Origin: Odiellus spinosus
Taxonomy: Eukaryota; Arthropoda; Arachnida; Opiliones; Phalangiidae
Reading direction: 5' to 3'
Assembly (NCBI GenBank): GCA_963920705.1
Contig: OY987233.1
Location: 11,023,459-11,087,458, forward strand
Length of the DNA stretch: 64,000 nt
Positions 1 through 12,450 of this stretch are shown here, one piece after another. Each line of letters opens with the position of its first letter. The stretch's first letter is position 1. A program made the translations under genes and the position numbers. The notes below the pieces were generated by a model. It was given only the letters and a program-made list of their open reading frames with translations. It searched no databases and was not told the DNA's origin.

Positions 1-360
1 AAAAATGTTTGACTTCCATCGGGAAATCACGTATTATGTTTGTTAAGTTAAATCTTTGGAAATAACTTTAAACTTTAGATTCTATATGTGCATTACGCGC
101 GATTTTAAATAGAACCTACCTTTGAAAGTTAAAATCGCGTAAATTGCGAAACGTAGACGTGAATTTTAAATTACTCGGTTCATTTAACCCCATTATACGC
201 TCAAAGAAATCTGATTTAATTATTCCGTTTCAACTTCCCTTTAGTGATACTTAGAGAAACCCTAGGAATGTTTCTCGATACGCCTAAAGGGATGGTAACA
301 CAATCTCGTCCAAATAAGACCTAGCATAATTAAATATATTTAAATAGTTTACTCAACATG
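1..360. other. non-coding AT-rich stretch
   Basis: No open frame or recognisable element is visible. The sequence is AT-rich with short CG-containing words. Confidence 0.5.
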
Positions 361-712
361 TTTCTTCGACATTTTGACTACTTTTTCCAATGAAGTTTAA
401 CACATTTTTTTCATTTTACTATAACATCTCGTTTAAGTTTAGCGTTAGTGACGGACAAAGTTGTTTCTTCGACGTTTTTGACTAATTTTCCCAATGAAAT
501 TTAACATTGTTTATATCAGTTCGATTCACCTTTTTTAATTTTGCTATAACGTCTCGTTAAAGTTTAGCGTTAGTGACCGACAAAGTTGTTTCTTTGACGT
601 GTTGAATGAGTATTGCCAATCAAGTTTAACATTATTTATATCAATTAACTTCCGTTATTTTCATTTTTGTTAAGTTAAAGTTTAGCGTTAGTGACGGACA
701 GAGTTTTTGTTA
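361..712 (+). repeat. degenerate tandem triplication, about 102-126 bp unit
   Basis: Three diverged copies follow one another. Each has TTTCTTCGAC near its start, CCAATgAAgTTTAACA in the middle and GTTTAGCGTTAGTGAC near its end; the last motif recurs near 437, 562 and 680. A reverse-complement fragment of the same end motif lies at 37.97 kb, so the unit is also dispersed. Confidence 0.75.
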
Positions 713-1395
713 CGTAACGAATTTAGTTTGATTAATAAAATGAGGTGATATTTTCCCTTTACGAATGGTAGAGAAGCAAATTGTCTCTCATCATAAATAG
801 ACCCTATTCTATACTCTTCGTGTTGCTTTTCTAGTCGGTCCTGTCTTAGTCTCTCTAATTTAATGGCTAGATGGTCATTCTTATTAGCGAGAATTCGCCT
901 GGTAAACCTTTCCAACAGTTATTCGACTCCTCTTGGCGTTTTACAATAATTGCCCACCCACAATTCCGCCCCTTTCCTACTCCTTGAAAAGTTTTGAGGG
1001 CCTCAAGTCGGGCGAAACTAATATCAGGGCCCGCAAACGTCGTCTATATAAGCTTTTAAGATTTTAATTTAATTCCTCCGGTTCCTTTTAATAGTCGCCC
1101 GGCCGTCCGCGCTTAATTACACGTACTGAAATCGCTTCTAAAGGTCTTAAGAATTTCCTTTTGCCTTTTTGAAAGTTGGTGGTCACGATTGTACTCAGCC
1201 CTACACCATGGAACGCCTAAGCGCAATTTTCATCGACTAACGATGAATATTTTTTACGATTGCCTGCTTTTTATATTTGTAATATTTACATGTCTGCGTA
1301 TTAAGACAGTTTTCGGGCTTTTCGGCAAGTACTTAAAGACATTGTCAAGCGGTACTGGAGGACTTTGCCAAGAATTTACTTGAAACTTATCATCG
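713..1395. other. non-coding stretch
   Basis: Short open frames on both strands (up to 75 codons) resemble no known protein and do not look coding. The part from 920 to 1120 is somewhat richer in G and C. Confidence 0.45.
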
Positions 1396-1975
1396 ACTAA
1401 ATTCAATGCCTGAACCATCATGAAATTCTCGGTGAAATTCTTCTTGGATTAAATTTAATCCCAGAATTTCTATGAAGCTTTTCATCGATTAAATTTAATC
1501 CCAGAATTTCTATGAAGCTTTTCATCGATTAAGTTTAATCCCAAAATTACTATGAAACATCGATTAAATTTAATTCCTAAATTACTATGAAACTTCGATT
1601 AAATTTAATTTCTAAATTACTATAAATCTTCGATTAAATTTAATCCCAAAATGATTATGAAACTTCGATTAAATTTAATACCAAATTGATTATGAAACAT
1701 CGAAAAATTTAATCCCAAAATTACGATGAAACTTCGATTAAATTTAATCCCAAAATTACGATGAAACATCGAAAAATTTAATCCCAAAATTACGATGAAA
1801 CTTCGATTAAATTTAATCCCAAAATTACGATGAAACTTCGATTAAATTTAATCCCAAAATTACGATGAAACTTCGATTAAATTTAATCCCAAAATTACGA
1901 TGAAACTTCGATTAAATTTAATCCCAAAATTATTATGAAACATCGATTAAATTTAATCCCAAAATTATATAACTA
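1396..1975 (+). repeat. 35-bp minisatellite
   Basis: About 16 units built on CGATTAAATTTAATCCCA followed by AAATTACGATGAAACTT. The 5' units are diverged (TTTCTATGAAGC variants) and the 3' units are nearly identical. Two units lack the TTA after CGA (CGAAAAATTTAATCCC). ATTAAATTTAAT is itself palindromic. Confidence 0.92.
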
Positions 1976-2414
1976 TGAAATATATCTCCTCATAGATTTT
2001 AATCCTAGAACACACGACGGAATTAAATGCTCATTCAATTATTTATTCTATGAAAAAACTTTCAAATATCGTGTAAACTTAGCTTGTACACTTTGAAAAG
2101 GACCTAGTGCTCTAGTTTGCCATTAGAAACGAAATTTCCCTTGGAATATTTTTTTTTTCTTCTTTTGGAATTCTTTCTTTCATTTTTCTCTTTTTGGCGC
2201 GTTTTTCCGAATGCCAAACTTCGTTAATGTCGTTGTAAAGGTTTCAGTCGGAGAGTAGTAAAAGCCTTAAAGGGTGACACACGCCTAAACCGCCCCCCCA
2301 AACAGATTTTGCGCTCAAAAGATAGAACAAAATAAATCAATATAGAAATATATAGTTGCAGTACATTTAAAACACGATTTCTACCCGCAACAATGACAAC
2401 AACAAATATTTCTC
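1976..2414. other. non-coding stretch
   Basis: AT-rich, with a pyrimidine-rich tract near 2147-2190. The minus-strand open frame here has no recognisable content. Confidence 0.4.
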
Positions 2415-2612
2415 GGCACGTGATAAAAATGGCGCAATATCGAGATTGGCGCACGAGGAAATTCACGCGCTTTCTAGGCACGTGATTAAAATGGTGCGAA
2501 ATCTAGTAAATTCGCGCGCTTTACTCAGCACGTGATAAAAATGGCGCGAAATCGAAATTTTTCGCACGAGGAAATTCGCGCGCTTTTCTCAGCACGTGAT
2601 AAAAATGGCACA
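2415..2612 (+). repeat. four-copy repeat carrying CACGTGATAAAAATGGCGC
   Basis: CACGTGAT occurs at 2417, 2479, 2529 and 2593, spaced 62, 50 and 64 bp apart. Each is followed by (A/T)AAAATGG and usually GCGCGAAAT, then by GAGGAAATTCGCGCGCTTT in most copies. CACGTG is the core E-box recognised by bHLH-type factors; whether it is used here is unknown. Confidence 0.8.
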
Positions 2613-3090
2613 AAAATTTGACCCACTCCTTTTTTCTTTGAATTTAAATTTCTCTTTCGAAAACAGTTTGACGCTAATTTCAAATCTTCTTTACAAGAAA
2701 ACGATTAAATATTTTTGTGTTAAATTTTCTATGGACGCGTTTTAGACCATACTAAACCCGTTTCAATTGGTTTGGATGTAATATATTTTGGCGCTTGTCT
2801 TCCTTTAACGTTTGAAAACGGTGATTCTAGATTTCTCAGATCTTCAGCCACTCCCAGCCCCTCAAATTTGAACAAACTTTCTAGGGATAAATCGATGAAA
2901 CATTTGTGGGCCCGCGAGTTAAAAGAGGAGTTCGTTATTATTCCGCTCGGATAACTTCCGCGCTGATGGAGCTTTCTACATCTCGCTTTTTTTCTACCTG
3001 ACGTTTTTATCGAATTTTCTTCTCGTTACAATTCTGTGAATTCTAAGATTGTTACGAAATAGCTCGTATATTGTTAAATTTCCCCGTCTC
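2613..3090. other. non-coding stretch
   Basis: A 60-codon open frame starting at 2772 resembles no known protein. No other structure is visible. Confidence 0.4.
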
Positions 3091-3094
3091 AGGC

Positions 3095-3560
3095 AGCCCA
3101 GTGGTCCTATAATTCCTATAAAATCCTATATTTTCAAACCTGTCCTATATTATCCTGTATTTCCTTGAAATGTCCTATAAATTCCTATAATTTTGAGTTA
3201 ATTTATATTTCGGGATCAATATTTTTCTCTGCCCCGTCAAAAATTTTAACGTTTTGCATAAGCAGGTCCTATTAGCTAAGATTTGAATATATCGCTTCTC
3301 ACAATTAGAGCCAGCGCTACCTAAAGAGGTGTCGGGGAGCTCAACCAAGCTCTTAACTGTTTCAGGCTAGTTCAATATCTAAACAAATTCAACTGCGAAT
3401 TAAAATATCATTTTTTAAAAGGTATTTTTGCTGAAGATTGCCATATAAGATCCCTTATTTGAGATAATTTTCGTCTTATATTATCCTATGAAACCTAATT
3501 TTGTGTCCTGTATAATCCTATATTTTGAGAAAAATAATCTTATATTTCTTATAAGAAATT
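3095..3560 (+). repeat. degenerate TCCTATA-rich segment
   Basis: TCCTATA-type words (TCCTATAATT, TCCTATATTTTC, TCCTATATTATCC) are scattered through two clusters, 3100-3205 and 3470-3560, with a more ordinary segment between. Spacing is irregular, so this is not a clean minisatellite. It may be an old element with internal repetition. Confidence 0.45.
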
Positions 3561-4661
3561 GAAATGGCTGGGTTCCCTGCCGTCTGTCATAATAAATACT
3601 TCAATTTAATCTTTCACCCGATTTTAATTATCTTTAAACGATTTAATTGAATCTTGATTTATTAAAATTGAAATTTCTCTTACACTTTTTTCCAGTTGTT
3701 AATTGCTTCGTTAAACATGTAATCTATAAATATCTAATCTACAAAACGTTTAAAATAATTTAATTAGGCCTTGTTAGGCTTAATCAAAGTTTAAAATGAA
3801 GTCGATATTAATTTTGTAAATAAAAATGAATCGAAGAGGAATTTCAGTAATTATAAAATTAGTCTTATTATTATTATTACGCTACACTAATAATTAATAT
3901 AAAAAATTCCATCCTTTGTTATTATTTTTAACGAATAAAAGGTGGTGTTTATATAATTTTAATAGTTTTTAAACGATGTTTTTGAAAATGCTAAGGTCAA
4001 TATCAAGAGAGTGTTATTTCTTTTAAAAAATCAGGCTGTTCAATCAAAAATTTCCATTTTTTTTTTTTTTTTTTTTTTTTTTCTTTTCTTTCTGGTTTTT
4101 CTTTGGGCAGATAAGTGCGAACAGGATGGTTCCTAGTGTAAATTATTATCGATCAGTGGTAATAAAAGCTAGAACATAGAAATCAGCATGCATGGAGTTC
4201 CCCCTAACGGCTCCCAGTACTATATTAGTATAGAGAAAAACATAGAAGCGAAAAAGAAATAAGAAAAAAATCGGATAAAAAAAATTCATCCGTGATTGAT
4301 GGGTGATAGACGGGTTTTTTTTCTTAGTTCGATCCTTGCTCCTACTCAAGCTACCGTAATGAAAAAGAAGGGGCAATAAGATATACTTCAGTGGCAAGAA
4401 ATTACAGCCAATGAATAACGAGGCACCAGATGCCAGTATAAAATAAATCTTAAAATAGGTTTCCCCAAGTATTACGTGGTACATTATTTTAAAAGTTATT
4501 TGAATTAATATTTAATTTAATTCATACACGCTGAAATATTTAACTTTAAAGGGAATCGAGTTAATGTTAATTAATTTTAAACTGTCCAAATTTGCGGATA
4601 AAAAACATTATCAAAGGTTTAGAGGTAATTAGAAAAATTATAAAATTATAAGAATTTTAAA
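3561..4661. other. non-coding stretch with a 26-bp poly-T run
   Basis: A T run lies at 4057-4082. A 112-codon minus-strand open frame over 4146-4484 has a hydrophobic, low-complexity translation and no recognisable domain; I treat it as chance. Confidence 0.45.
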
Positions 4662-4735
4662 TTACCGGGGTTATGGTAATTTACGATTTACTCTGGTAAT
4701 TTAATTACCAAAATGGTAATTTATAATATAAATCT
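4662..4735 (+). repeat. family G fragment
   Basis: It contains GGTAATTTACGATTTACTC, then TGGTAATTTAATTACCAAAA and TGGTAATTTATAAT. This is the GGTAATTTAC...GTAAATTACC pattern also seen at 19.56, 27.8, 32.17, 36.2, 40.7, 44.57, 49.24 and 54.6 kb. Confidence 0.55.
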
Positions 4736-5875
4736 TTTTGGATTAAAAGTTAAATCTTTTTATCATTTAAACTCTATTAATCGTTGTTAATTTTGAGACG
4801 ATTTTGATAATTTTTTAGACATTTTAACAATTAATTCAAAATAACATTAATATAAAATAACTTTTTCATATTTTACCTCCAAAATAACCTATTGAAATCC
4901 ATTATCAATCTGTAAGATCAACTTTTGATTCATTTTGGATAGAAAAGGCTGAGTACCCTTCACGTGTCCCTATTGTCTTCTTTTAGGCAAACAGAACGAA
5001 ATGTATCCACTTTAATAACGAAATAGCATTGGGAAAGGGGGGTAAAAGAGCTAGGTTGTATAATTTAGTACATGAACCTTATTTTCAACCCGCGCCATAT
5101 GAACTCCTTACGTCTCCCGCTACGAACCCGCAGCCTTGTCTCCTCTTTATTTTATGCCTCGAATATCGAGATATTTCATAAATTTTATAGGTAATCAATA
5201 AACCTTGGAGGAATTATGTTACGGGAGTTACCGCGACTGCTTTAGTGTTTGCTGAAAAGATGGCGCTATGCTATAGTTTTACTTCTATATAATAACCTTC
5301 TGGTGTTGTTAGTGTATGTATGTGTAGCTAAGCGTAGGCGCCAGGGTGGATTTAAAATTTTCATATTATAGGAAATAAATGTACCCTGAAAGTGGGGGGG
5401 AAATACATCAGAAAATATGATTTATATATCTTTTTTCTGCCACGAAAAATCTTAAGAAATCTACTCCATGGAGGGTCATTATCGAGATTCGTTCAAAGAT
5501 CTTAGGTACAACGTTTCGCCCCCTTTACGGACATTATAATAAATGAATTCGTGTATTTTATACGTCTTAATGTTTCCCTCGGAGTTTGATAAGCCTTCAA
5601 ATGTATTTCCGAACCTATCGGGTTTTTAGCTTCTATACTCGCTAATGGATTAGTTTTTGCCAAAATGAGGAAAAAAATAACTTTCCGATCGGATTTAAAC
5701 ATTTGAAACTTTCAGCCATGATCATGGGCAATCATATTTAAAATCAAAATAGATTTTGATTAATATTTTTTTTAATTTTTTCCCATGGCTTTGAAATTAA
5801 ATTAATAAATGATTAATCTTGAATTTAATAAACTAATACAGTTATTAATATATATTTTAATAAATTAATACATCT
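4736..5875. other. non-coding stretch
   Basis: Mixed AT-rich sequence. A moderately GC-richer part lies at 5085-5350. No element or gene is recognised. Confidence 0.4.
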
Positions 5876-6440
5876 ATGGTGTGAATTAATAGATTAATAA
5901 ATTATTTAGTTTATAAAACCGTGAATTAATAGATTAATAAATTATTTATTTAGTTTATTAAACCGTGAATTAATAGATTAATTATTTATTTAGTTTATTA
6001 AACCATGAATTAAGAGATTAATATATTATTTATTTTATTAAAGCATGAATTAATAGATCAATATATTATTTATTTTATTAAACCATGAATTAATAGATCA
6101 ATATATTATTTATTTAGTTTATTAAACCATAAATTGATAAATTCATATATTATTCAATTAATTTATTAAACCATGGATTAATTAAATATATTAGTTTAAT
6201 AAAGCGTGGATTAACTAAATATATTAATTTATTAAAGCGTGGATTAGTTAAATAAATTAATTTATTAAAGCGTGGATTAGTTAAATAAATTAATTTATTA
6301 AAGCGTGGGTTAATTAAATTAAATTATATATTTATTAAACCACGAATTATTAAATAATAATAATTTATTAATAAATAAAAGACTATATTAATTTATATTA
6401 AACTATAAATTAATAAATTAAATTTAGTTTCAAAACTGCT
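5876..6440 (+). repeat. AT-rich minisatellite, about 40-bp unit
   Basis: Units are centred on AAACCATGAATTAATAGAT followed by AATA and TTATTTA blocks. The 5' units read AACCGTGAATTAATAG, the middle ones AACCATGAATTAATAG, and the 3' ones shorten to about 36 bp with AAAGCGTGGATTA. The changing core gives the array a left-to-right polarity. Ends are diffuse. Confidence 0.85.
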
Positions 6441-6510
6441 ACAGCATCACTTAAATTAAATTCACGTTGGATATAAATTACTAAACTAATTTAAATATAT
6501 TTTAAAAATC

Positions 6511-6535
6511 TTTTTTTTTTTTTTTTTTTTTTTTT
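6511..6535 (+). repeat. poly-T run, 25 bp
   Basis: Uninterrupted T run just after the AT-rich minisatellite. Confidence 0.95.
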
Positions 6536-6904
6536 CATTCCTTCATTATTCAAATCGTGGGATGTTAAATTCCAAGTAGTTTAAAAAAACAAAAAACGCC
6601 CTATCTATATTTTACAATTTTTTTATTCATTTCTCGTCGAAAATGAAGTTCCTGGAAGTTTTTAGTTTCATTAAATAGCTATTAAATATTTCATTTTCTT
6701 ATCAAAAAAGGAGGGGAAAGTAAAACTAGGGGATTAGAATTTTAAGATAATTACCATTGTTCAACTTTTAGTAAAACGCCGTTTTTCTTATAGCTGATTG
6801 AAATGAAACATTTTTTTCCGATTGTTCGCGCCGTGTATACCCTCTTCTTACAACCGAAAATTTTGACCTTGATTGTCTATTCTTTCATTAATTTTCTTTT
6901 TTAA

Positions 6905-7277
6905 TTTAAAGTGAGAATGAAACCTAACATTAAGTGATTTTTTTTATCGATTCCTTATCGTTTAAATACTCCTAATCCACCAGTCATCAAAATTTTCAAA
7001 CAAATATTAAACTAGAAATAAATTAAAAACTTACCTGAAAAATAGGCTTAGCTTCATGGAGATCAGCTGTATATCTTCGCATTTATGGGTTATCAACCAA
7101 TGAGACGAGTTCTTCCAATAACATTCAATTGGTTACTAACCATTAAATGAGTAGAAATTCAGCTGATTTTCATAAATCCGGTTTTAAATTGATTTCTAGT
7201 TTATCAAGCGATCTTTCAAAAAATTTATAAAACAAAATTTAAACTAATTAAATATGTTTCATTATCTCTTTACGAGA
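6905..7277 (+). mobile_element. family C MITE, diverged copy
   Basis: It starts TTAAAGTGAGAATGAAACC and ends near TTTCATTATCTCTTTACG. Shared landmarks are TATCGATTCCTTATCGTTTA, AATATTAAACTAGAAATAAA, AATAGGCTTAGC and CAACCAATGAG. It is a non-coding fold-back element. The right arm is badly eroded. Confidence 0.7.
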
Positions 7278-9254
7278 AATTAGAATTCTTAAACGTATGG
7301 GAATTAAAAATGATTAAATTTTAAGTTCCATTGTTAGATATTTCTAAGAGTGTTGAAAATATGGTGCAGGTAATTTTTTAGGTTACGCAATAGGCCTAAT
7401 AGGGAACGTTTTCGATTTTTTTTCTTGAATAAGCAACTCGTCATGACACGGTTCACTGGTTACTTCGGCTTATTTTTAATCTAGTTAAATTTTTAGACAG
7501 AGAGATTAGATAAACAAGATCCCCTCTGTTTATCCCTATTAAACATATTTTGTTTTATGTTTTGCTTCATCGAAACAGAGTGGTCTGGATAAATATTTTT
7601 CAGACCGAAGATTATTTAAGGAGGCATTGCTAATCCGCGAATTAGGGTTAGGATTATGACCGGATAGGTGTTACAGTTGTACCCTACCCCGTGAAGATTG
7701 TTGGGCCACATGTAGGATTTTAATAATATTATAATTATAAATTAATTACCATAGTAAATGTGTTTTTAATTTAATCAAATTTGTTGAAATAATAGTAATT
7801 ATTATTCAAATTATTAACCATTATTTAATGTTTATTTTTCTAGATTTGGAACATTAAATCAAGCCTGAGATTTTTTTCGCAGTTGACATCAAATTTCAGC
7901 AATGTAAGTGCAACTATTTTATTTGTTTTCACACCATTTTTGTTCATTATCGAGTCATAAATTGGTTCTTAAAGGCGAGAATCTTTAGAGGGATGATTAA
8001 TTTAATGTAAGATTAAGCTTTTCTTACATAAAACGTCCAATAATAATAATAAGAATAATAAATAAGTTAGTAGACGACAGAACTGCCGGAAGAACTCCGG
8101 ATTGGCAGCGCTTGTAAAGTATTATTAAATATCTAAGTTGACTTGTAAATGTATCTTGACCACCCTTTTTCGAAACAACTTGACTTTCAGTTGTGGATAT
8201 CCCATTTATGGCGTTGCACGCTCCAGCCCATACAGTATTATGATCAAATATATTTTATTATTTTTTCACGCTCGAGTGATTTTCATAGTCGGCCCCTCTT
8301 AACCTCCACCCTTAGATGGTGATGCGCCACACGAAACTAAACATACACCACGCCCGAAAAATCGCCATCCATACCAAAAAAACCAAACTTTATAAATCAT
8401 ATTTAATACTTCGCGTTCAAGGACAGTACTCGTAAAAAATGGGGTTTTATTTACCAAAATATTGAACTTAAGACTTCACTAGATCTTTCTTAACAATAAT
8501 AGCGGATAAGCCTTGGCTGTTTCCTAAACCAGAAATGGTTTATTAATTTTATTTCGTGACTTCAAGCGCATGACGATCGTGATTCGAGATGATACGCAAA
8601 TTTTAAGGAAATAAAGTGTAAGGTGGGGGTGTTTTTTTTTTTAATTGACACAGTTTTTCTTTGACGATTAAAAATAAGTTTAGATTCAAGGCATAGTATT
8701 CCTTTAAAGCTGAAATTCAACCTAATAATAACATTAAAATGGCCTCGTCTGAAGAGGGTATCACAGTTGTAAATATTACGTTTAATATGTGTTTGTTAGG
8801 CGTACTTTTTGTTACTTTCGATAACGAGGATTGTTATTTCTCGAATAGTATTAGGAAAGATAAAGACTTGTTAAGGAGGATGCGTTTTGGAAAGTATCCT
8901 TTTCCATTTGCCTCGTTTATTGTCTTTTAATTAAACACTTTTGGGTCCTGGCGCTAAGCGGAACAAATCTCCGCCCTGTATCGACTATCCCAGCACCCTG
9001 TTGTCACTTTACCTCCTAGCTCCGTCCGCCCGCCTTTTCCTATTAAATCTCGATCAATTGGCCCTTAGGAGTCTCGACTAGACAATGATAACGGGTCCTG
9101 GCTATAAGGGGGTATAGGTTAAGGAAGATTGCCCACCCCCGCCCATCCTAGTACCCTGAAAGAATATATTCGAGAGTGAAGGCCAGTTTACTCGCTAGGG
9201 GACAATATATCGGGCAGCCTGTTCTTGATGTCACGTCGCGGTGGCTACGTCTTT
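7278..9254. other. non-coding stretch with a GC-richer patch
   Basis: No gene is recognised. A 63-codon open frame at 8739-8930 resembles no known protein. The part from 8940 to 9240 is clearly richer in G and C (CCGCCCGCC, GCCCACCCCCGCCC) but shows no open frame or RNA gene. Confidence 0.4.
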
Positions 9255-9318
9255 CCTTTCTAGGCTCTCATTTCAAAAAGGACGAGCCTTTCTAGGCTCT
9301 CATTTCAAAAAGGACGAG
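9255..9318 (+). repeat. perfect 32-bp tandem duplication
   Basis: Two adjacent identical copies, 9255-9286 and 9287-9318, each beginning CCTTTCTAGGCTCTCATTTC and ending AAAAAGGACGAG. The identity suggests a recent duplication. It directly abuts the family D element that follows. Confidence 0.95.
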
Positions 9319-9319
9319 T

Positions 9320-9645
9320 CTCATTAAAATGGATTTTGAACTTATCTTCGGAATCACCGTGTCAAAAAAAAAAAACGTATTCTAGAATTTTTCCCGAATT
9401 TTTAAACACCTTTTTAGTGTTTAAATTAATTTCTAAATTTTCAATAAATGTAAATATAAAATCGGACCAATCTAATTATTTCAGCCTTAAACAGCGCTTG
9501 TAATGTCTTGTCTCAAAGTTAAAAAATAGGCCTGAAACTTTGGGTATGAAACTCCAGCCTATTCTTTTAATATTGAGACAAGACATTACAAGCGCTGTTG
9601 AAGGTTGAAATATTATGATTGGTCCGATTTTATATTACGCGAATA
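9320..9645 (+). mobile_element. family D fold-back MITE
   Basis: The two arms are near-perfect inverted repeats. The left holds ATCGGACCAATCTAATTATT and ACAGCGCTTGTAATGTCTTG; the right holds AAGACATTACAAGCGCTGTT and ATGATTGGTCCGATTTTATA. The loop carries GAAACTTTGGGTATGAAACT, shared with the copy at 21.4 kb. The outer TTAAAGGGAAACTTGGAGC end seen in other copies is missing here. Confidence 0.88.
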
Positions 9646-10734
9646 ATTACATAAACACGTCATTAAAATTAAAATTCTATGAGACTCGCTCTTTACTTTT
9701 GAAATGGAATGTTTGTTGATATTTGAGAGTAAAAATATATTCCCGTTTATCTTAACAAAGCGTATCTTAACAAATACTTTGTTAATTAATGAAATTTTAA
9801 TAGTTATCTGGTATTTTATTAATTGGAAGAGGAAAATGTTTGGTATTTCAAAAGTTTTATATAAGTTTACGTTCGTGCACTGTCTAAATATCAAATTAAT
9901 TTTAGTAGAAAATTAGAAAGCTGGTTTTAAATGATTTGGAATGATTACGCGTCAGCGGCTTCTTTAATTTTAATTCTGAATAATTCATATTCAAACTACG
10001 TAGTTTTCGGTTCGAATAAGTGGACACGCGTAATCGATTTGGAACTATGTCAAATTGATTTTCAAATCAAGTTCGCGAAATTAATCACGCTTGGTATTAA
10101 AAGCTAAAATATTTAATTAAAGAAAATTTACACTTTACGAAGTTCATCAACTTCAAACAAAAAAAAAAGTTGTTTTAGTATATAACACCTTAATTTTAAA
10201 CTTAAGCCTTCAAATTATCTTTATAGCGTGAAATTCCTTTTTCCTAAGCGCGAAGAATGTAATGTTAAAGTCCCAAAAAGAGTTTGGACTCGACTTCCAA
10301 AAAGCGAATAGTCAACACTCAAGTTTTGAGTTTTCAGCGCCTGAAACGTTACCTTTCAATTAAATATCTTAAAATCATGGCAACGGATTTAGAGTAGGGC
10401 CTTTCTTTGTAGGCGTTGAAAAATCCACTCGTTTCTAACTGATGTGTCGGAAGTTTTATAAAATGTTTGGTCTGGCTCTCAAAACATTCTAGACCACCCT
10501 AAAGTCATCTCATTTCGTAAATCGTATAAGATTCAAACGCTAGACATGCTTGGGTTTTATATAGTAACGTAACTACGGACTTCTCTTCGTACCTGCCTTT
10601 CGCTTTATTACTTCTAAAACAGTAGATAATGGATGGAATTATATCCAGGGAAAAAAACCGAATAGTTTTTAAGGTGGGAAATAGCGAAGTTTTACTTCAA
10701 ATTTAAGGGAAGATGAAAAGAAAAGGTGTTTTTT
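9646..10734. other. non-coding stretch
   Basis: Overlapping open frames on opposite strands at 9613-9916 are AT-rich and hydrophobic, with no recognisable content. No element is recognised. Confidence 0.4.
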
Positions 10735-11003
10735 TCTTAATCGATTTTGAAACGGTATAATCAAACCGATATTCAAATCGCCAGGAATCGTTTTTAAGTA
10801 TCACGCGTTAACGTATTATCTTTATAAATCGATTTATCGTAGCTTCATCTATTGGTCGTTGAAACCGAATCGGTACGAAACTGGTTCCCGAAGTAGTTTT
10901 AAGAATCAAATCGATTCGAGATATTACGGTTTCCTGTTCACGCGACTCTACAGGGAAACGTTTTGAAACTGTTTGAATCGAATCCAAGGCCTAGTATGAT
11001 TTC
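10735..11003 (+). mobile_element. family B MITE
   Basis: Landmarks are TCGATTTTGAAACGGTATAA, CCGATATTCAAATCGCCAGG, AATCGATTTATCGTAGCTTC, ACGAAACTGGTTCCCGAAGT and CAAGGCCTAGTATGA at the end. The outermost left inverted end is eroded. Other copies lie at 25.3, 44.7 (reverse) and 61.9 kb. Confidence 0.87.
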
Positions 11004-12300
11004 AGAAATTGTCTCTAAATTGTCAACTAAAAGTGGTTCCTCCGAGCAATCAAAAAGATACAACATCTTTGGCTTAAAGTTAAACCATTTTTTCGAAGGC
11101 CTATTCAAAATTTTATACCTCTATTTTAATACTTAAAGAAGAAACTTCAATATTAAAATAAGGAAAAAAATAGATAATAATATTTTGCCACTTGATGACC
11201 TAATCTTAAATTTAGTTTAAAAAAATACTTTCTTTTCCATTTCGCCCTCTATTTAAAGAAGAGGGATTGGTAGAGGCTGAAATCTTAAAAGGGAACCAAG
11301 GCGGGGTGGAGAGGAGAGTCTAAAAACGTAAGAGGAGCTTGAGAAAACTCTGAAAAGGAATTTTGCGCTCGAAAAAACGTCTAGCGAATTTGAGAATCGA
11401 AATTAAAGGGAAAATGAAATGTTGAAACTACAAAACACTGTAATTTTGTTCTGTGTCAAATGTATATATATTTTGAATGGTTTTTTAACGATCTTTATGA
11501 AAAGTCCACTCAATATACATCTGAAGTTCGTAGAAATGCGTAATAACCTCGCTTTTAAATTAAGGAAACCTTTTAAATTCTGTCGGAATCTCTCCTTTAA
11601 AGAATGCCCGACATTTGAGTGTATACTAACTTTACTTCCACCGTGTGTAAAGAAAACTAAATGTTCCTTACAAAAAAAAAAGGTCTATAAAAACCAGTGG
11701 CGAGTGCGGGAGTGTAACTTCTTAATTTGGGATTCTTTCCAAAAGTTTTTTCTCTCTCTCAGAGTCTCTCTTCTATATATCCTCTAGAGATCTGGTTCAA
11801 AGCTAGTTTTCACGAACTACTTTTCTCCTACATCGGGTTTAACATCGCGTGTCAATCCGCGTATATTTTATCCTTTACAAACTTCATCTTAAACGCAGCT
11901 TTAGAAGTATCGTGTACTGTTGTTTCTATATCAGTTTACTCTGTTGAAAAGAGTAAGGTGGAGTTATACTTAATGTTAAAGCACGTAGATAAAAAGTAGG
12001 CTTAGCAAACTACATTAATTTCACGGTTGGATTCTAGAGAGGCGACAGAGTAAAACGGATTAGGAATCTAAAGAGAAGTGTTATTTTTAGGAGTGTGTAT
12101 ATCAAACAGAGACCACCCAAAAATGCGACTTATTTTTTTTTTGTAGGTGTGTATGACTTTGTCGTTAAATTTGATACCTAAGTCGTAACGTCGCTACGTA
12201 GGTTGAATTGCAATTTAACTTTTTTCTAGCAGCGAAGACGTACGTATAAGGTTATATTAAAGCGAGGTTTTCACTGATTTTACGAACTTTAAATGTAATT
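11004..12300. other. non-coding stretch
   Basis: The two overlapping plus-strand frames at 11419-11999 (122 and 90 codons) show no domain and are probably chance. They are hydrophobic and rich in Phe, Leu and Ser, as expected from T-rich DNA. Confidence 0.4.
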
Positions 12301-12450
12301 TAAGTAAAATTTTCAGAAAGATCGTTAAAAAACGATTCAATATATGCATATGTCATAGAACAAAATTACAGCGACAGTAAAAGTACATATTTTATAGTCG
12401 CCCATTTTCCAATTTTTTAAAATTAAAATTCCCCCATGATACATCGTCAT
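12301..12450 (+). repeat. family A dispersed repeat
   Basis: It shares AGAAAGATCGTTAAAAAACG, TGTCATAGAACAAAATTACA, GCGACAGTAAAAGTACATAT and TTTTATAGTCGCC with copies at 48.2 and 56.0 kb. No inverted ends are evident, so its class is unknown. Confidence 0.75.

Noticed and set aside
4146-4484. 112-codon minus-strand frame as a membrane protein
   Set aside because: The Phe/Leu/Tyr-rich translation is expected from T-rich DNA. There is no domain or splice support.
11419-11999. Two overlapping frames of 122 and 90 codons
   Set aside because: They are hydrophobic and low-complexity, overlap each other in different frames, and show no recognisable domain.
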